Positions 43,801 to 50,177 of a DNA stretch of 64,000 nt are shown here, piece after piece. The notes beneath the pieces were generated by a model, which was not told the origin of the DNA, did no database searches, and worked only from the letters and a program-made list of their open reading frames with translations. The position numbers and the translations under genes were made by a program. Numbering within the stretch: the first letter of the stretch is position 1; every line of letters begins with the position of its first letter. The DNA comes from CAITZA01 sp937915285 (GTDB taxonomy: Bacteria > Desulfobacterota > Desulfomonilia > Desulfomonilales > Desulfomonilaceae). The stretch covers positions 51,515 to 115,514 of the forward strand of contig DAISIV010000006.1 in the NCBI GenBank assembly GCA_036821825.1, in the 5' to 3' direction.

Positions 43801-45703
43801 CTCTCTCCATCTGTTCGATTTCCGAGAGATCGCAGAACACGGGATTCTCGGAATTGGCTGTTGAAGGATCTATAGCGCATCCCTTGGATGCCAGTCTCAA
43901 GGCGCCGAGATTGTCCTTCTCATAAAGTTCTTTCCGCTCTCTGAGCGTAACACCATCGCGAAGACGGTCGTGTTCTCGTGTTATGAGCATTGACGCCATT
44001 GGGGATCCTGCAGCCCGCGCCTTTATGTTAACAGTCCTACCAATTACCACCGTACCAGTGTTTTCGATGGTAAGTCTCTGGTAACATTCCGTTATGGCGC
44101 TAGATTTGACAGCCTCGGATGTCGTGAGATAAACCGTTCCCATCTGAAGTCCAGATTTCATACCTTTTGCTGTCAAATCCCCGACCATCCCCGCAATGAA
44201 AGCCGAGGCCTGAGCTGAGGCTATGCCTCCGGCAAAAAGAATAGAGACTTCACTCAAATCAAGACCATCCTGGGAATGTTTTTCAAGCTCATCGAGGTTT
44301 GCGCTCCACAGGTTGAGGCTTCCAAGGTTGCCTATGTGTCCACCTGATTCATTGCCCTCAAAGACAAATCGTCTAAGTCCTGCTTTCAGACCGTCAGACA
44401 GAACGGCCGGAGCGGGGCAATGGAGGTAACATTTGACTCCCAAAGCCTCGACTCTCTTGGCAAGATCAGGGCCACCGGCCGCAAGGATGGCAAATTTAGG
44501 CGGATTCTTTGACATCAATTGCAGATGGGCCTCGTACCTGTAAGCGTTAACATCCAGCCCCATCAATCCAACACCATAAAGATCGCCTGTCTTTTCGCGA
44601 GCCTCATCCATCGCCTTCTTTGCGATCGGCCCTGGCATGTTGCCTAAAGCGAGGAAAGGCAAAGCCCCACCTTTGGCAATCATCCCCAGGAAATCGGCAT
44701 TGTCGCTAACATGCGCCATGGGACCCTGAACAACGGGGTAAGTTGTGCTATGTTCCTGGCAAAGTTTTGAGGACTGCTCAAAAGGCCACTGTATATCTGA
44801 GTCAGACATTCGTCGCCCAAATTCCTGAAGAACTGCAGACGCCGTTTCAAAAACTGCTGATAACGATTTGGCTGTGATGATGTCCTCGGAAAGAGGAAGC
44901 AGGGTTTCATCCATGTCCGGGGTGTTCGAAGGCTTGCCTATGGAACTGTTAAGTCTGAAAAAGTATGAAGGTAACTCGTCTGGGACCAGTGAATCTTCTA
45001 TTTTTCTCAGTTCTCTGACTATTTTTGTGCCAACCCGAGAATAAACCCTGAGATTCTTCTGAAACCCCTCCCCGAGCATCGCCGTCGCAGGCAAGGCCAG
45101 ACCCGAAAGAAACTTTTTCAAACCATCGGACAGAGAACACGTCTGTGTGAGAAGCAGATGGTTATCCAGCACCACACCAGAGGCCCCTGCCCTGACAGCC
45201 CCTGCCGCCGTCCTCAAGGAAACCCCGCCCTGTAGGAAAACTGGTAGCTTCGAGGACTGAAGTATTTTTTGGAGCAACACAAAGCCGTTAGTCTCACTCA
45301 CCCACCCAGGCCCCTCAGATCCCCTGGCTATCAAACCGGCAGCGCCCGCTCTCCCAGCCGTGGCGGCGTCATCAGAACTGCCCACTTCGACAAAAACCGG
45401 ACAACCAATACCGCTTAAATAACCGGCCTCTAAATTCCTGAGGTCCTCGACATCATTCAGAGGCAGAATTACTAGCTTGACTTTTTCATTCCGCGTGAAT
45501 CTGGCCAAGTCCCTGAAATTACACCTAACACCGTGGTTGAGACGCTCTGGCAGGCTTATAGGGCATGGCCCGGCCGTGGCATGGTCAACCACGCCAAGGG
45601 CTCCTGCATCGGTAGTTTCCTCTATCAGTCTTGAATCATCGTTGAAGAAAGGATTCACGTAAAGGACGGGAATCTTCAGATCAGGAATTCCGGAAGATCT
45701 CAT
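34886..45703 (-). CDS. Giant single-chain fatty acid/polyketide-type synthase: ER-ER-KS-AT-KS-ACP-ACP-KR-DH-PPTase
   Basis: A 3605-residue multi-enzyme. Domains in order: a nitronate-monooxygenase-like barrel (1-215, probably degenerate); a second, fuller FabK/PfaD-like enoyl reductase (about 320-600; QGPMAHVSDN, GNESGGHIG); KS1 (about 749-1215; Cys958, His1092, His1132); AT (about 1340-1650; GHSLG Ser1446); KS2 (about 1793-2300; Cys2044, His2192, His2232), whose wording recalls fungal-type FAS KS; ACP1 and ACP2, both GIDTVKQAE with Thr2411 and Thr2509 where Ser is expected; KR (about 2580-3080; TGGARGI 2784-2790, Tyr2975); DH hotdog (about 3090-3360; His3109 in DHHRIN); Sfp-type PPTase (about 3400-3605; GID with Asp3496, WSLKESGLKALG). 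No thioesterase was seen. Its ATG overlaps the stop of the TetR gene (ATGA). The likely product is a long acyl chain or secondary lipid; the exact product is unknown. Confidence 0.93.
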   Translation of the reverse strand: MRSSGIPDLKIPVLYVNPFFNDDSRLIEETTDAGALGVVDHATAGPCPISLPERLNHGVRCNFRDLARFTRNEKVKLVILPLNDVEDLRNLEAGYLSGIGCPVFVEVGSSDDAATAGRAGAAGLIARGSEGPGWVSETNGFVLLQKILQSSKLPVFLQGGVSLRTAAGAVRAGASGVVLDNHLLLTQTCSLSDGLKKFLSGLALPATAMLGEGFQKNLRVYSRVGTKIVRELRKIEDSLVPDELPSYFFRLNSSIGKPSNTPDMDETLLPLSEDIITAKSLSAVFETASAVLQEFGRRMSDSDIQWPFEQSSKLCQEHSTTYPVVQGPMAHVSDNADFLGMIAKGGALPFLALGNMPGPIAKKAMDEAREKTGDLYGVGLMGLDVNAYRYEAHLQLMSKNPPKFAILAAGGPDLAKRVEALGVKCYLHCPAPAVLSDGLKAGLRRFVFEGNESGGHIGNLGSLNLWSANLDELEKHSQDGLDLSEVSILFAGGIASAQASAFIAGMVGDLTAKGMKSGLQMGTVYLTTSEAVKSSAITECYQRLTIENTGTVVIGRTVNIKARAAGSPMASMLITREHDRLRDGVTLRERKELYEKDNLGALRLASKGCAIDPSTANSENPVFCDLSEIEQMERGLYLMGQGVCLLGDTTTIDEIHREILVKGQDVFNMENPANLFGNEVSGRPKAMDDNLDSPGQSDNVESALHELAAGIPQTTITISQPPLQEANAVEKDYEPESLQHEMELDPPREPIAVIGMGLRLPGSDSPESFWKYVIEKRNGIIKAPADRWRNIDYYYNPNPKIPDKTYSCIGGFITEFEFDPLKFRIPPSVARKMDRTQKLAVSCVADALEDAGLKAEALKGVKVGIVIGNSMGGETTDQYAERLALPRAAEMLRRSLQQSGMDEASTAAAIEIFTRNYLDGLPEITEDSLPGELPNVIAGRVANVFNLEGPNFTVDAACASSLAAIMNAVNGLRSGSMDLALAGGVDAAMHPSSFIKFCKVGALSADGSRPFDQGANGFIMGEGAGMMVLKRLSEAMRDGDRVYGLILGVGSSSDGRGKGITAPNAAGQERAIRACLEGSGVDPKTIGLIEAHGTSTPVGDKTELMLLDTFFRQAGVSPGSVGIGSVKSQIGHLKAGAGAAGIIKALLALYHRTLPPTINISKPNPCIDWENSPLRLLTDSRPWKNSNGSPRRAGVSAFGFGGTNFHVALQEFSPNLKLVPKTATTVAAQEVVEFVAPKWPKPSSLRVEGEPWVIAGNTPDEIEGRIRQILSELNDSSFRSVSVDSRKGLPSMDLRFGFGATDCDMAVKKLETILEVIKDPAKRPALPARGISFAQGVVARKNPGAAFLFPGQGSQYPFMFRDLSDRFPVVAETFAEADEILQGLGLPSIISMVFPDEASQVKSAEDGSDPLRDTQILQPMILTADTAMLRLLEKMGVRPVACAGHSLGEYAACVAAGVFSFRDALEAVAVRGREMARVSIADPGLMMSIPADARVVEEALAEVDGYVVAANKNSPKQTVISGETEAVKKAGELFRSRGLEGVLVPVSAAFHSGVVAPAREPFMRTLETLKVNPPTTPIMSNVTGDYYPLGPAAPGKIRDLLGKQFAAPVEWVKTLRKMYSDGIRVFLECGPKRVMTNLTLDTLSPDALALPMNHPKKGGILQLMESLAALMIEGFEVDIEGAEANPSKASSATRKPELRVVRPQDETIQRQPDPAPQPVKLIPSPMDILLDEELKQIAAKNEFKRYVELQGNPIRALLKTGYQSFVENILPLEKTVQTVRSEGMDFDPVVVSGVSAGLPSDVRFAFDRENLDDLILGKNFIKQVPEYGRVDMLDKNVERLYKGPDGEAGLRSVDDISGVIQLAGFFNDEEIGKEYGLDDKIVSAMDVTTRLSIAAGLEALRDAGIPLVRQMKTTSAGTELPDSWALPQELRSETGVIFASAFPGMASLVDEVTRETAAKYGAGAKKRLIDFYTGLVERIRDDRERERVTKWFTQEFSKISGSDEEEDIYTFNRTFLLRVMSMAHGQLAQLIKAQGPNTHVDAACAGTTQAILVGRDWIRTGQAKRVIIIAADDVAGRTLLPWVGSGFLAMGAATTSPNLSEAALPFDDRRHGLILGSAAVGLVLEKEELIKKRGMESVASIEAGVVANSGFHGTRLDVDHISNVMESMISKWEKQSGTSRKELAQKMFFMSHETYSPKRGGSADAEIKALRNTFGESVTRIPIANTKGFTGHTMGVGVEDVVAIRCLQKGLLPPIPNLKTPDPNFEDLQLSRGGKCDSQYALRLAAGFGSQIVMSLYKVNSHEENRVVDIPTHRDWLKKVTGYDDPVITVEDRTLKVAQREGAKSQPKVVNAPIAKSVPEPVPVVIKDVQPNVGTDHVRSEILALLSEKTGYPSEMLDTGLDLEADLGIDTVKQAEFITEVREKFEIPRIDGLKIAEFPTIEHIINFVLSHTTSKSGEQSHDALPVAASSQDSSAVQEKILALLSEKTGYPADMLDVELDLEADLGIDTVKQAEFISEVREAFGIPRIDGLKIADFPTIKHIIGFVMEGRQSDVQPAEASEAIAAVEEKGAEKGPEIGLYEAGLFALPDSPKIDPLKVDRFIIISGSNDLADYIEKGLNSGGHADVARIAEIGELKNLVLERTGIINLMGAIPDEVLDRKSFEFFVELARLFENGPTALLTVVQEDGAYGFRNPIPLGYKIGALTGAAKSFAKEYPETFSRVIDLNPGLSIENKTRVIINSLSREYPLETATDANGGLEAIRFSKVSVGPSRNALNPGDVILVTGGARGITAECLKKLAQVNPFTFVLLGRTEQSPMAEAYAKFSDDDWLKERNRVVEQMKREAIAPTPVKVEKELSRMRGEGEVFNNINELKRLGCEVMYRSVDILDNAAVDDFIGDVAAVCGRVDMVLHGAGLDISKALKSKTLEQIELVYGVKTQGFRNVLSSLEGHGLPPRRIIGFGSVSGRFGNIAQLDYSAANDSLAHMMRYISHSSDIRATVIDWAPWAEIGMAVRGSVQATLETAGIDFIPPRVGAELLEAEIYRTGSSPEVLAAGKLGPFGNQAFDIPSLEKDSDLLIGGQKAKILELVPGQKARIEIFLDPKHPLLDHHRINRAAVFPGVGGLELMRGAYRVVNPEAGNVTFSDVRYLQPLKVFRNDPFRAEIEIWPEEGSETSNPTYKARITSIFTDKEGRPFGEPRIHHECRLNAAQPGIPEWPVPEFWSQSLFVPYSEIYEQFFHGPAFRLLDHCSIEGEWNAIRFRYRDTEQRPSMFSDVIPAAVEAVFQAVAAFGMESHGVMALPIRIEKAIIHKADSIPFDGELRRREVVTAASEEDRSRFRFDGWIKDQDGNLMASLYGVEMIELEAKAKFVGKLHEATVEIGALIEDDDFFGSSEIVRNLTPEEIAEAKSKSTPKRQKEWMGGRIALKQSIQRLLAMEGKGDTVATDIRILQDSLGKPYAELAHQAGKKVGSISLTHSNGLAMAAAASESNFVGFGIDIEKIEQRSESWVNDYFDESEIRIAGDGPDRWRTLNAIWSLKESGLKALGVGLRFDLKDVVVSELDECGKARIEFRNQAGEAIDRLEFSDIEAWVEIREDLVVARTFLRN

Positions 45704-46659
45704 GATATCACCTTTAGAATGGCGTTGTTCCTGGATTCATCAGGCTTTATGGCAAAACCGTAAAAAAGTACCTCCCTGACGGTTTCAATCTCATCCACAA
45801 GTGACCCTTCTCCGCCCTCATGTAGCCACTTCTGGATTACCCCGTTCAGGAATCCGATGATTCCAAAAAACACCGTGTAATAGTTCATCTGTTTTAGTTT
45901 TCCAAGACGGGAAGCCTTCCAGCATCGCCTCTTGAGAGATGGCAGGGCCGCTATCAGTTCCTGGGTAAATTTTTCCGAGAACTCACGTCCAAAATCCTTG
46001 TGCTCCTGGATGATGACCTTAAAAAAAGCTGAATTACGCTCAAAGAAACTTAGATATATCTTGATGATGCTCTCTATGATTCCCAGCACATCCTCTTGAC
46101 CGCTTAATCGTCTCTTGGCCAACTCCACGAACTCACTCATGGTGTCATCCTTGAGCGCGGTGAAAAGACCTTCTTTAGTGCTGAAATATCGATATACCGT
46201 TCCCTTTGCGATTCCAGCCCGATCCGCTATGCTGTCGATAGTCGATGAATGAAACCCCTTCTCAGAGAACTCTGCCAATGCAGCGGCTAGTATCCGGTCA
46301 CGAGCATCTTTCTGCTTTCGGCGCTTGTTGGGCTCCTGGTGAGCAGGGCGCCTAAGGCTCTGGAACAAAAGATCCTCAAGTATCTCGTTACGCTGTATCC
46401 CAAAAGACTCACACGTCTCGAGAACACACCGGTAAAATTCCCGGATCAAGGCGTCAGAATAAATGGGCGCGCCCGAAAGGGATGTGAACGCCTTTTCTAC
46501 AAAGGCAAGGGCTGTCTCCGCCTTAAGATTGTCATCCATTCCGGCCTGGTTAAGTTCTCGTGACAGTAGAGCGACCAGTTGGGGAACGGCAAAAGTATCC
46601 TTGTGAGCCTTGGTCCTTGAAACTACAAGACCTATCTCATCTTCCAGCTTTTGATCCAT
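45700..46659 (-). CDS. TetR-family regulator with long N-terminal extension, coupled to the synthase
   Basis: A 319-residue protein. Residues 1-115 are an extra N-terminal domain; residues 116-165 are a TetR HTH (RDRILAAALAEFSEKGFHSSTIDSIADRAGIAKGTVYRYFSTKEGLF); the remainder is a helical ligand-binding domain of the AcrR/FadR kind. The extension looks weakly like an ATP-cone (a V.R....D.F start and paired helices), which is a guess. The stop codon overlaps the ATG of the synthase gene by four bases, so the two are translationally coupled. Repeats matching a TetR operator lie in its own leader, suggesting autoregulation of the whole synthase operon in response to an acyl-CoA or product. Confidence 0.9.
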   Translation of the reverse strand: MDQKLEDEIGLVVSRTKAHKDTFAVPQLVALLSRELNQAGMDDNLKAETALAFVEKAFTSLSGAPIYSDALIREFYRCVLETCESFGIQRNEILEDLLFQSLRRPAHQEPNKRRKQKDARDRILAAALAEFSEKGFHSSTIDSIADRAGIAKGTVYRYFSTKEGLFTALKDDTMSEFVELAKRRLSGQEDVLGIIESIIKIYLSFFERNSAFFKVIIQEHKDFGREFSEKFTQELIAALPSLKRRCWKASRLGKLKQMNYYTVFFGIIGFLNGVIQKWLHEGGEGSLVDEIETVREVLFYGFAIKPDESRNNAILKVIS

Positions 46660-46685
46660 ACCATCCTCATCTATTCAGATTCTTG

Positions 46686-46768
46686 ACGAACCGTAACAGT
46701 TCGTTTTGAATTAGTGACTGACCAGTTCGTGCGTTTAGTTTTTTAACGGACATGGCCGCGTTTGTCAA
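46686..46768 (-). promoter_or_regulatory. Promoter and operator-like repeats of the TetR-synthase operon
   Basis: On the minus strand TTGACA (46768-46763) and TAAAAA (46745-46740) are 17 bases apart. Downstream of the expected start near 46733 lie an inverted repeat ACGAAC-N7-GTTCGT (46686-46704) and a further copy of the half site, AGTTCGT (46724-46730). A repressor bound there would block the promoter or elongation. The start codon is at 46659. Confidence 0.6.
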
Positions 46769-47002
46769 GAGGACCTTGAAAACTATGCTCATTGGCCCCG
46801 CTTCAAACGATTTAATACTATTTAGTAGTTTTTAGAGGTCTGATTTGACAAAATTGTAGGGTTTTCAGAAGAAAGCCAGGCCAGAAAAGCTTCTGGAGGG
46901 TCTGTTATCGGCCCTTGGGGCAACGATCAATAGCTTGGCGCCATAATTGCTCAATAATTTGTTACCTTCTAGGCTAGTATGCCACCAAAAATACAAACTT
47001 GG

Positions 47003-47040
47003 AAAAAGACCTTGGCTCCCACCTACTACCAGGGTCTTTT
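47003..47040 (-). terminator. Rho-independent terminator after the alpha/beta hydrolase gene
   Basis: The arms AAAAAGACC (47003-47011) and GGGTCTTTT (47032-47040) form a long stem with T-runs on both strands (47040-47048 on plus, 47007-47003 on minus). On the minus strand it follows the hydrolase stop by about 20 bases. It separates that gene from the TetR-synthase operon and may work in both directions. Confidence 0.75.
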
Positions 47041-47059
47041 ATTTTTTTGGGTGAAGGAT

Positions 47060-47935
47060 CTACAGAATATGATTTTGTTCCATGAATTCAATGATCAGAC
47101 TAGCGGTCTGCTCCGGCTTTTCCATGGGGACAAAGTGACTGACGTGTTCGAGACATCTGAGTTCGGCAGTCGGGACCTTTTTCGTGAATTTCCTGGCGCA
47201 ACTATCAAGAAATACATCCGAGTCCGATCCATAGATGATCAGGACAGGCGCTTGCAGGAGGCCAGGCTTTTGCCATATGCCCGCCGGGCATGATGAAAAA
47301 CATTTAGACTCCCATTCCGGCTCACACCTCAATTCAGCGCCTCCGGATTCAATTTCCTGAAACCCGAATTCAACATAGGCCTCAAGAAAACCCTCAGACC
47401 ACTTGTTGAAAGGCGCCCTTTTCCTGTAAGCCTCCAGGACTGTTTGTTTTGAGGGCCATACTTTTGTTCGGCGCGCTGCGCCCGAAACTATTGGAAAAAG
47501 GCCCGTGAGGCCAAGTTTTTGAGCCAGGAAGAGACAAACATTCAGATGTTGAGGCAACATTGTGGGATCAATGAGAATGAGCGCTTCCACTATGTCAGGA
47601 TTTTTTACAGCCATTAGAAGACTTGTGACAGCCCCAAGTGAGTGTCCCACACAGACAACGGGTTGGTGAAAACTCCTTAGAAAATGCGCCAGATCGTCTG
47701 CGAAAACATTCCAGTCGGTAAGCTTTGCCGGATCAGCAGGAGCGAGTGTCCTTCCATGGCCACGGTAATCCATTCCGATTACCTTTAGCCTGGAGGCCAG
47801 TATTCCAGATAGAGGGGAATAAACTCCGGCGCAGAATCCAGTCGCGTGGGCCACATGAACCACCGGGCCTTGTCCGCCCCAGTCTAGGTACGAGAAAATC
47901 CCATCCAGGCCATCAAAATATCTTTGAACAACCAT
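47060..47935 (-). CDS. Alpha/beta hydrolase
   Basis: A 291-residue single-domain hydrolase. It has the oxyanion region HATGFCAG, a nucleophile elbow VGHSLGA (Ser), an acid region LIIYGSDSDVFLD and the catalytic His in EHVSHFVPMEKPE. There is no signal peptide. The ATG at 47935 (MVVQRYFDG) has a GAGGGG site about eight bases upstream; the frame extends to 47959. It lies next to the synthase operon but is separately terminated. Because the synthase lacks a thioesterase, this enzyme is a candidate for releasing its product, though that is only positional. Confidence 0.88.
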   Translation of the reverse strand: MVVQRYFDGLDGIFSYLDWGGQGPVVHVAHATGFCAGVYSPLSGILASRLKVIGMDYRGHGRTLAPADPAKLTDWNVFADDLAHFLRSFHQPVVCVGHSLGAVTSLLMAVKNPDIVEALILIDPTMLPQHLNVCLFLAQKLGLTGLFPIVSGAARRTKVWPSKQTVLEAYRKRAPFNKWSEGFLEAYVEFGFQEIESGGAELRCEPEWESKCFSSCPAGIWQKPGLLQAPVLIIYGSDSDVFLDSCARKFTKKVPTAELRCLEHVSHFVPMEKPEQTASLIIEFMEQNHIL

Positions 47936-47994
47936 CAGGTTTCCCCTCAGGAGCGCCAATCAACTGGAATTCAGTGTGCATCAGAAAACAAAAA

Positions 47995-48026
47995 TGGCAA
48001 GATACCCTTTTAAGGGCATCCTGCCA
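47995..48026 (-). terminator. Rho-independent terminator of the RRM gene
   Basis: On the minus strand a 12-base stem (GGCAGGATGCCC against GGGTATCTTGCC, with G-U pairs) closes a short TTAAAA-type loop and is followed by ATTTTTGTTTT. It starts about 30 bases after the RRM protein stop. A textbook terminator. Confidence 0.85.
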
Positions 48027-48057
48027 CACTGTGCAATAAGATATTTATATTACAGGA

Positions 48058-48381
48058 TTACCAGCGGTTTCTACCACCGCCGCCACCGTCTCTTCTCTGG
48101 CCACCGCCACCACCGCCGCCACCTCTGGTGTTGGTCTTGGGCCTGGCCTCATTAACCTTAAGGCTTCTGCCATTAAAGTCTTTGGAATCCAGCTCTTCGA
48201 TGGCCTTCAGGCCCTCTTCACGGTTGGACATTTCGATGAAACCAAATCCTCTGGATCTTCCTGTAAACTGGTCTGATATGATTTTTGCCGAGTCAACAGT
48301 TCCGTAAGTCTGAAAAAGGCCCTTAAGTTCGTCTTCTGTTGAAGCAAAAGACAGGTTTCCTACATAAATGTTAATGCTCAT
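48058..48381 (-). CDS. Glycine-rich RRM RNA-binding protein
   Basis: A 107-residue protein with one RNA recognition motif and a Gly/Arg-rich tail. RNP2 is IYVGNLS (4-10) and RNP1 is RSRGFGFIEM (about 43-52). The tail (about 86-107) has runs of Gly with Arg. Such proteins in bacteria act as RNA chaperones, often cold-induced. GGAGG lies nine bases before the ATG. The gene has its own promoter about 210 bases upstream and its own terminator, so it is monocistronic with a long leader. Confidence 0.95.
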   Translation of the reverse strand: MSINIYVGNLSFASTEDELKGLFQTYGTVDSAKIISDQFTGRSRGFGFIEMSNREEGLKAIEELDSKDFNGRSLKVNEARPKTNTRGGGGGGGGQRRDGGGGGRNRW

Positions 48382-48592
48382 TCTTTAACTCCTCCGGGAA
48401 TAGCGCCATAAATGAGATTCAGGCGCGGTAAAATGTTACGAACAAGGGCTTTTTGTGAACGGGGACAAACAAGAAGTGAACCTTGGTGTGTCAATCCGCG
48501 GCACGGGCTCCTATGTCCTAGGATCTTAATCGTTGTGACGCCCGAGCCCTAACGAGAGGTCTACTGAGGTAACACGACTTAAGCTTGCGTTA
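48382..48592 (-). other. About 200-base 5' leader of the RRM gene
   Basis: Between the promoter and the start codon the transcript would carry GGGCTCG and GAGCCC segments that can pair across a 30-40 base loop, with the ribosome site free near the end. Long structured leaders are known for cold-shock RNA chaperones. No named riboswitch was recognised. Confidence 0.45.
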
Positions 48593-48621
48593 ATCTTATT
48601 GCCTTAGGCTCTTTTTGTCAA
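48593..48621 (-). promoter_or_regulatory. Sigma70-type promoter of the RRM gene
   Basis: On the minus strand TTGACA (48621-48616) and TAAGAT (48598-48593) are exactly 17 bases apart. The expected start of transcription is near 48586. Confidence 0.7.
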
Positions 48622-48720
48622 TCTAAGTTTATATTTTCGGTGGCTGCGCATTGCAGTTAGACCGAGTTACAGGCTACAATCAGGTCGTTTGTTCAGTATA
48701 GGGAAGTTGGAGCGCGCTTG

Positions 48721-49158
48721 ATGTCAGAATTCAAACCGGTAGACGAACATTTTGAAAGGCGGGTTCGTGATAGTTTCGCCTCACAGGAATTTATGAAAAC
48801 ACTTGGAGCCCGACTTACCCGGGTTGAACCTGGACTTGCGGAACTTGAGTTAGACTTTAGCCCCAAACTAACCCAACAGCACGGCTATGCGCATGCCGGC
48901 GCTATAACTACCATTGCTGACAACGCCTGCGGCTACGCAGCTTATTCGCTCATGCCTGCAAAGTCCGAAGTTCTATCAGTAGAGTTCAAGGTGAACTTTT
49001 TGGCCCCGGCTAAGGGATGGCGGTTTGTTGCAACCGGTAGGGTCGTTAAGCCTGGAAAAACCCTCACCGTTTGTTCGGCTGAAGTGCATGCGCAGGATGA
49101 TTCCGAAACCAGACTCATCTTCATCATGCAGGCCACAATGATATGTATTCCGAAATAA
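48721..49158 (+). CDS. PaaI-family hotdog thioesterase
   Basis: A 145-residue single hotdog domain. The family motif is present as QQHGYAHAGAITTIADNACGYAAY (split here: HGYAHAGAI, then IADNACGY), which supplies the active-site His-Gly and the acidic residue, followed by VEFKVNFLAPAKG. Such enzymes hydrolyse small acyl-CoAs, often phenylacetyl- or benzoyl-like. ATG at 48721 is preferred to the TTG one codon earlier; GGAG lies about ten bases upstream. It is followed by DUF169 after about 230 bases. Confidence 0.92.
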   Translation: MSEFKPVDEHFERRVRDSFASQEFMKTLGARLTRVEPGLAELELDFSPKLTQQHGYAHAGAITTIADNACGYAAYSLMPAKSEVLSVEFKVNFLAPAKGWRFVATGRVVKPGKTLTVCSAEVHAQDDSETRLIFIMQATMICIPK

Positions 49159-49388
49159 ATTCCAAAATAAACCTGTTAACCTAATGCCTGGAATGTTGTA
49201 GACTGAAGACAACTGTCGGGAGCCCGGATTTCCTCTTCAAAAGAATCCGCCACCATAGACGACAAGTGCTTGTTCCAGCGTCTAAACGCTTGAACCCGTT
49301 ATGATACCATAATAGATGGTCCCCTTTCCCGAGAAACCCTCTTTCATTCTCTTAACCAATCAATATGTCTGCCAGAAGGAGTTACAAA

Positions 49389-50177
49389 ATGTCAGAAGTC
49401 AGTTTTCAGGAATCAGCGGAGTTCCTGTATGAAAACCTCCGTCTGAGAACACTGCCCGTAGCAGTCAGGTTCGTTAGGGACGGGGTATTCCCGGAGAAAA
49501 CTGTGCGTCCCAAGGAACGGCTGGGCAAGAAAATTACCATCTGCATGGGCGTGACCATGGCCAGGACTTACGGCTGGACTGTCGGACTTGCCAAGGAAGA
49601 TATCATATGTGTTCCAGCGATGATTTCCTTCGGATTTACCGGTTCCAAGAACCAGGCTGAAACCGTGTCAAAACTCTTTACGGAGGTCACCTTTTCCAAA
49701 GACCGTGAAACAGCGTCCCGGGAGACCTCATCCATGGCTTTCATTCCCTCAGGAGAGATTCAGGCAGTGTTGTTATCACCTCTTGCAAAGGCCGGTTTTG
49801 AACCGGAAGTAGTGGCGGTATATGGGAATCCGGCTCAAGTCATGCGAATGGTTCAGGCCTGGACTTATGTTACCGGGGAAAGGGTTGAGGGTAATTTTGG
49901 CGGAAAGATAGAATGCACTGAATACCTCACCGCTCCGTTCAAGTCAGCTAAACCAAGGGTTGCCATACCAGGCAGTGGAGACAGGATTTTTTCGATGACG
50001 CAGGACGATGAAATGGTTTTCTCGATGCCTGCCACGGCCGTTAACACCGTTTGCGCTGGACTTAGATTGGCTGGCAAGAAAATTGGGGCCAAGTATCCGA
50101 TAACTTTTTATCAGAATATGCAGCCTGAATTCCCACCTTACTACAAGACCCTTGCAAAAGAGTTGAAGATTGACTGA
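49389..50177 (+). CDS. DUF169 family protein
   Basis: A 262-residue cytoplasmic protein of DUF169, frequent in anaerobes and archaea and of unknown function. It has the typical LPVAVRFVRDG opening, a Cys in TICMGVTMAR, the SPLAKAGFEPEVVAVYGNPAQVMRM core and an ending PITFYQNMQPEFPPYY. The ATG at 49389 has AAGGAG eight bases upstream; a frame ATG at 49365 is likely not used. The upstream 230 bases hold no other gene. Confidence 0.88.
   Translation: MSEVSFQESAEFLYENLRLRTLPVAVRFVRDGVFPEKTVRPKERLGKKITICMGVTMARTYGWTVGLAKEDIICVPAMISFGFTGSKNQAETVSKLFTEVTFSKDRETASRETSSMAFIPSGEIQAVLLSPLAKAGFEPEVVAVYGNPAQVMRMVQAWTYVTGERVEGNFGGKIECTEYLTAPFKSAKPRVAIPGSGDRIFSMTQDDEMVFSMPATAVNTVCAGLRLAGKKIGAKYPITFYQNMQPEFPPYYKTLAKELKID

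Larger units (their letters stand above)
46660..47059. other. 400-bp intergenic region between the hydrolase and TetR genes
   Basis: It carries the hydrolase terminator (47003-47040) and the TetR promoter/operator (46686-46768). The stretch 46780-47000 shows no gene or recognised RNA. Confidence 0.5.

Noticed and set aside
34886..45703. Assignment of the synthase as an EPA/DHA-type PUFA synthase
   Set aside because: It lacks the long tandem ACP array, the paired FabA-like DH domains and a Cys-less chain length factor, and its ACP motif is GIDT.
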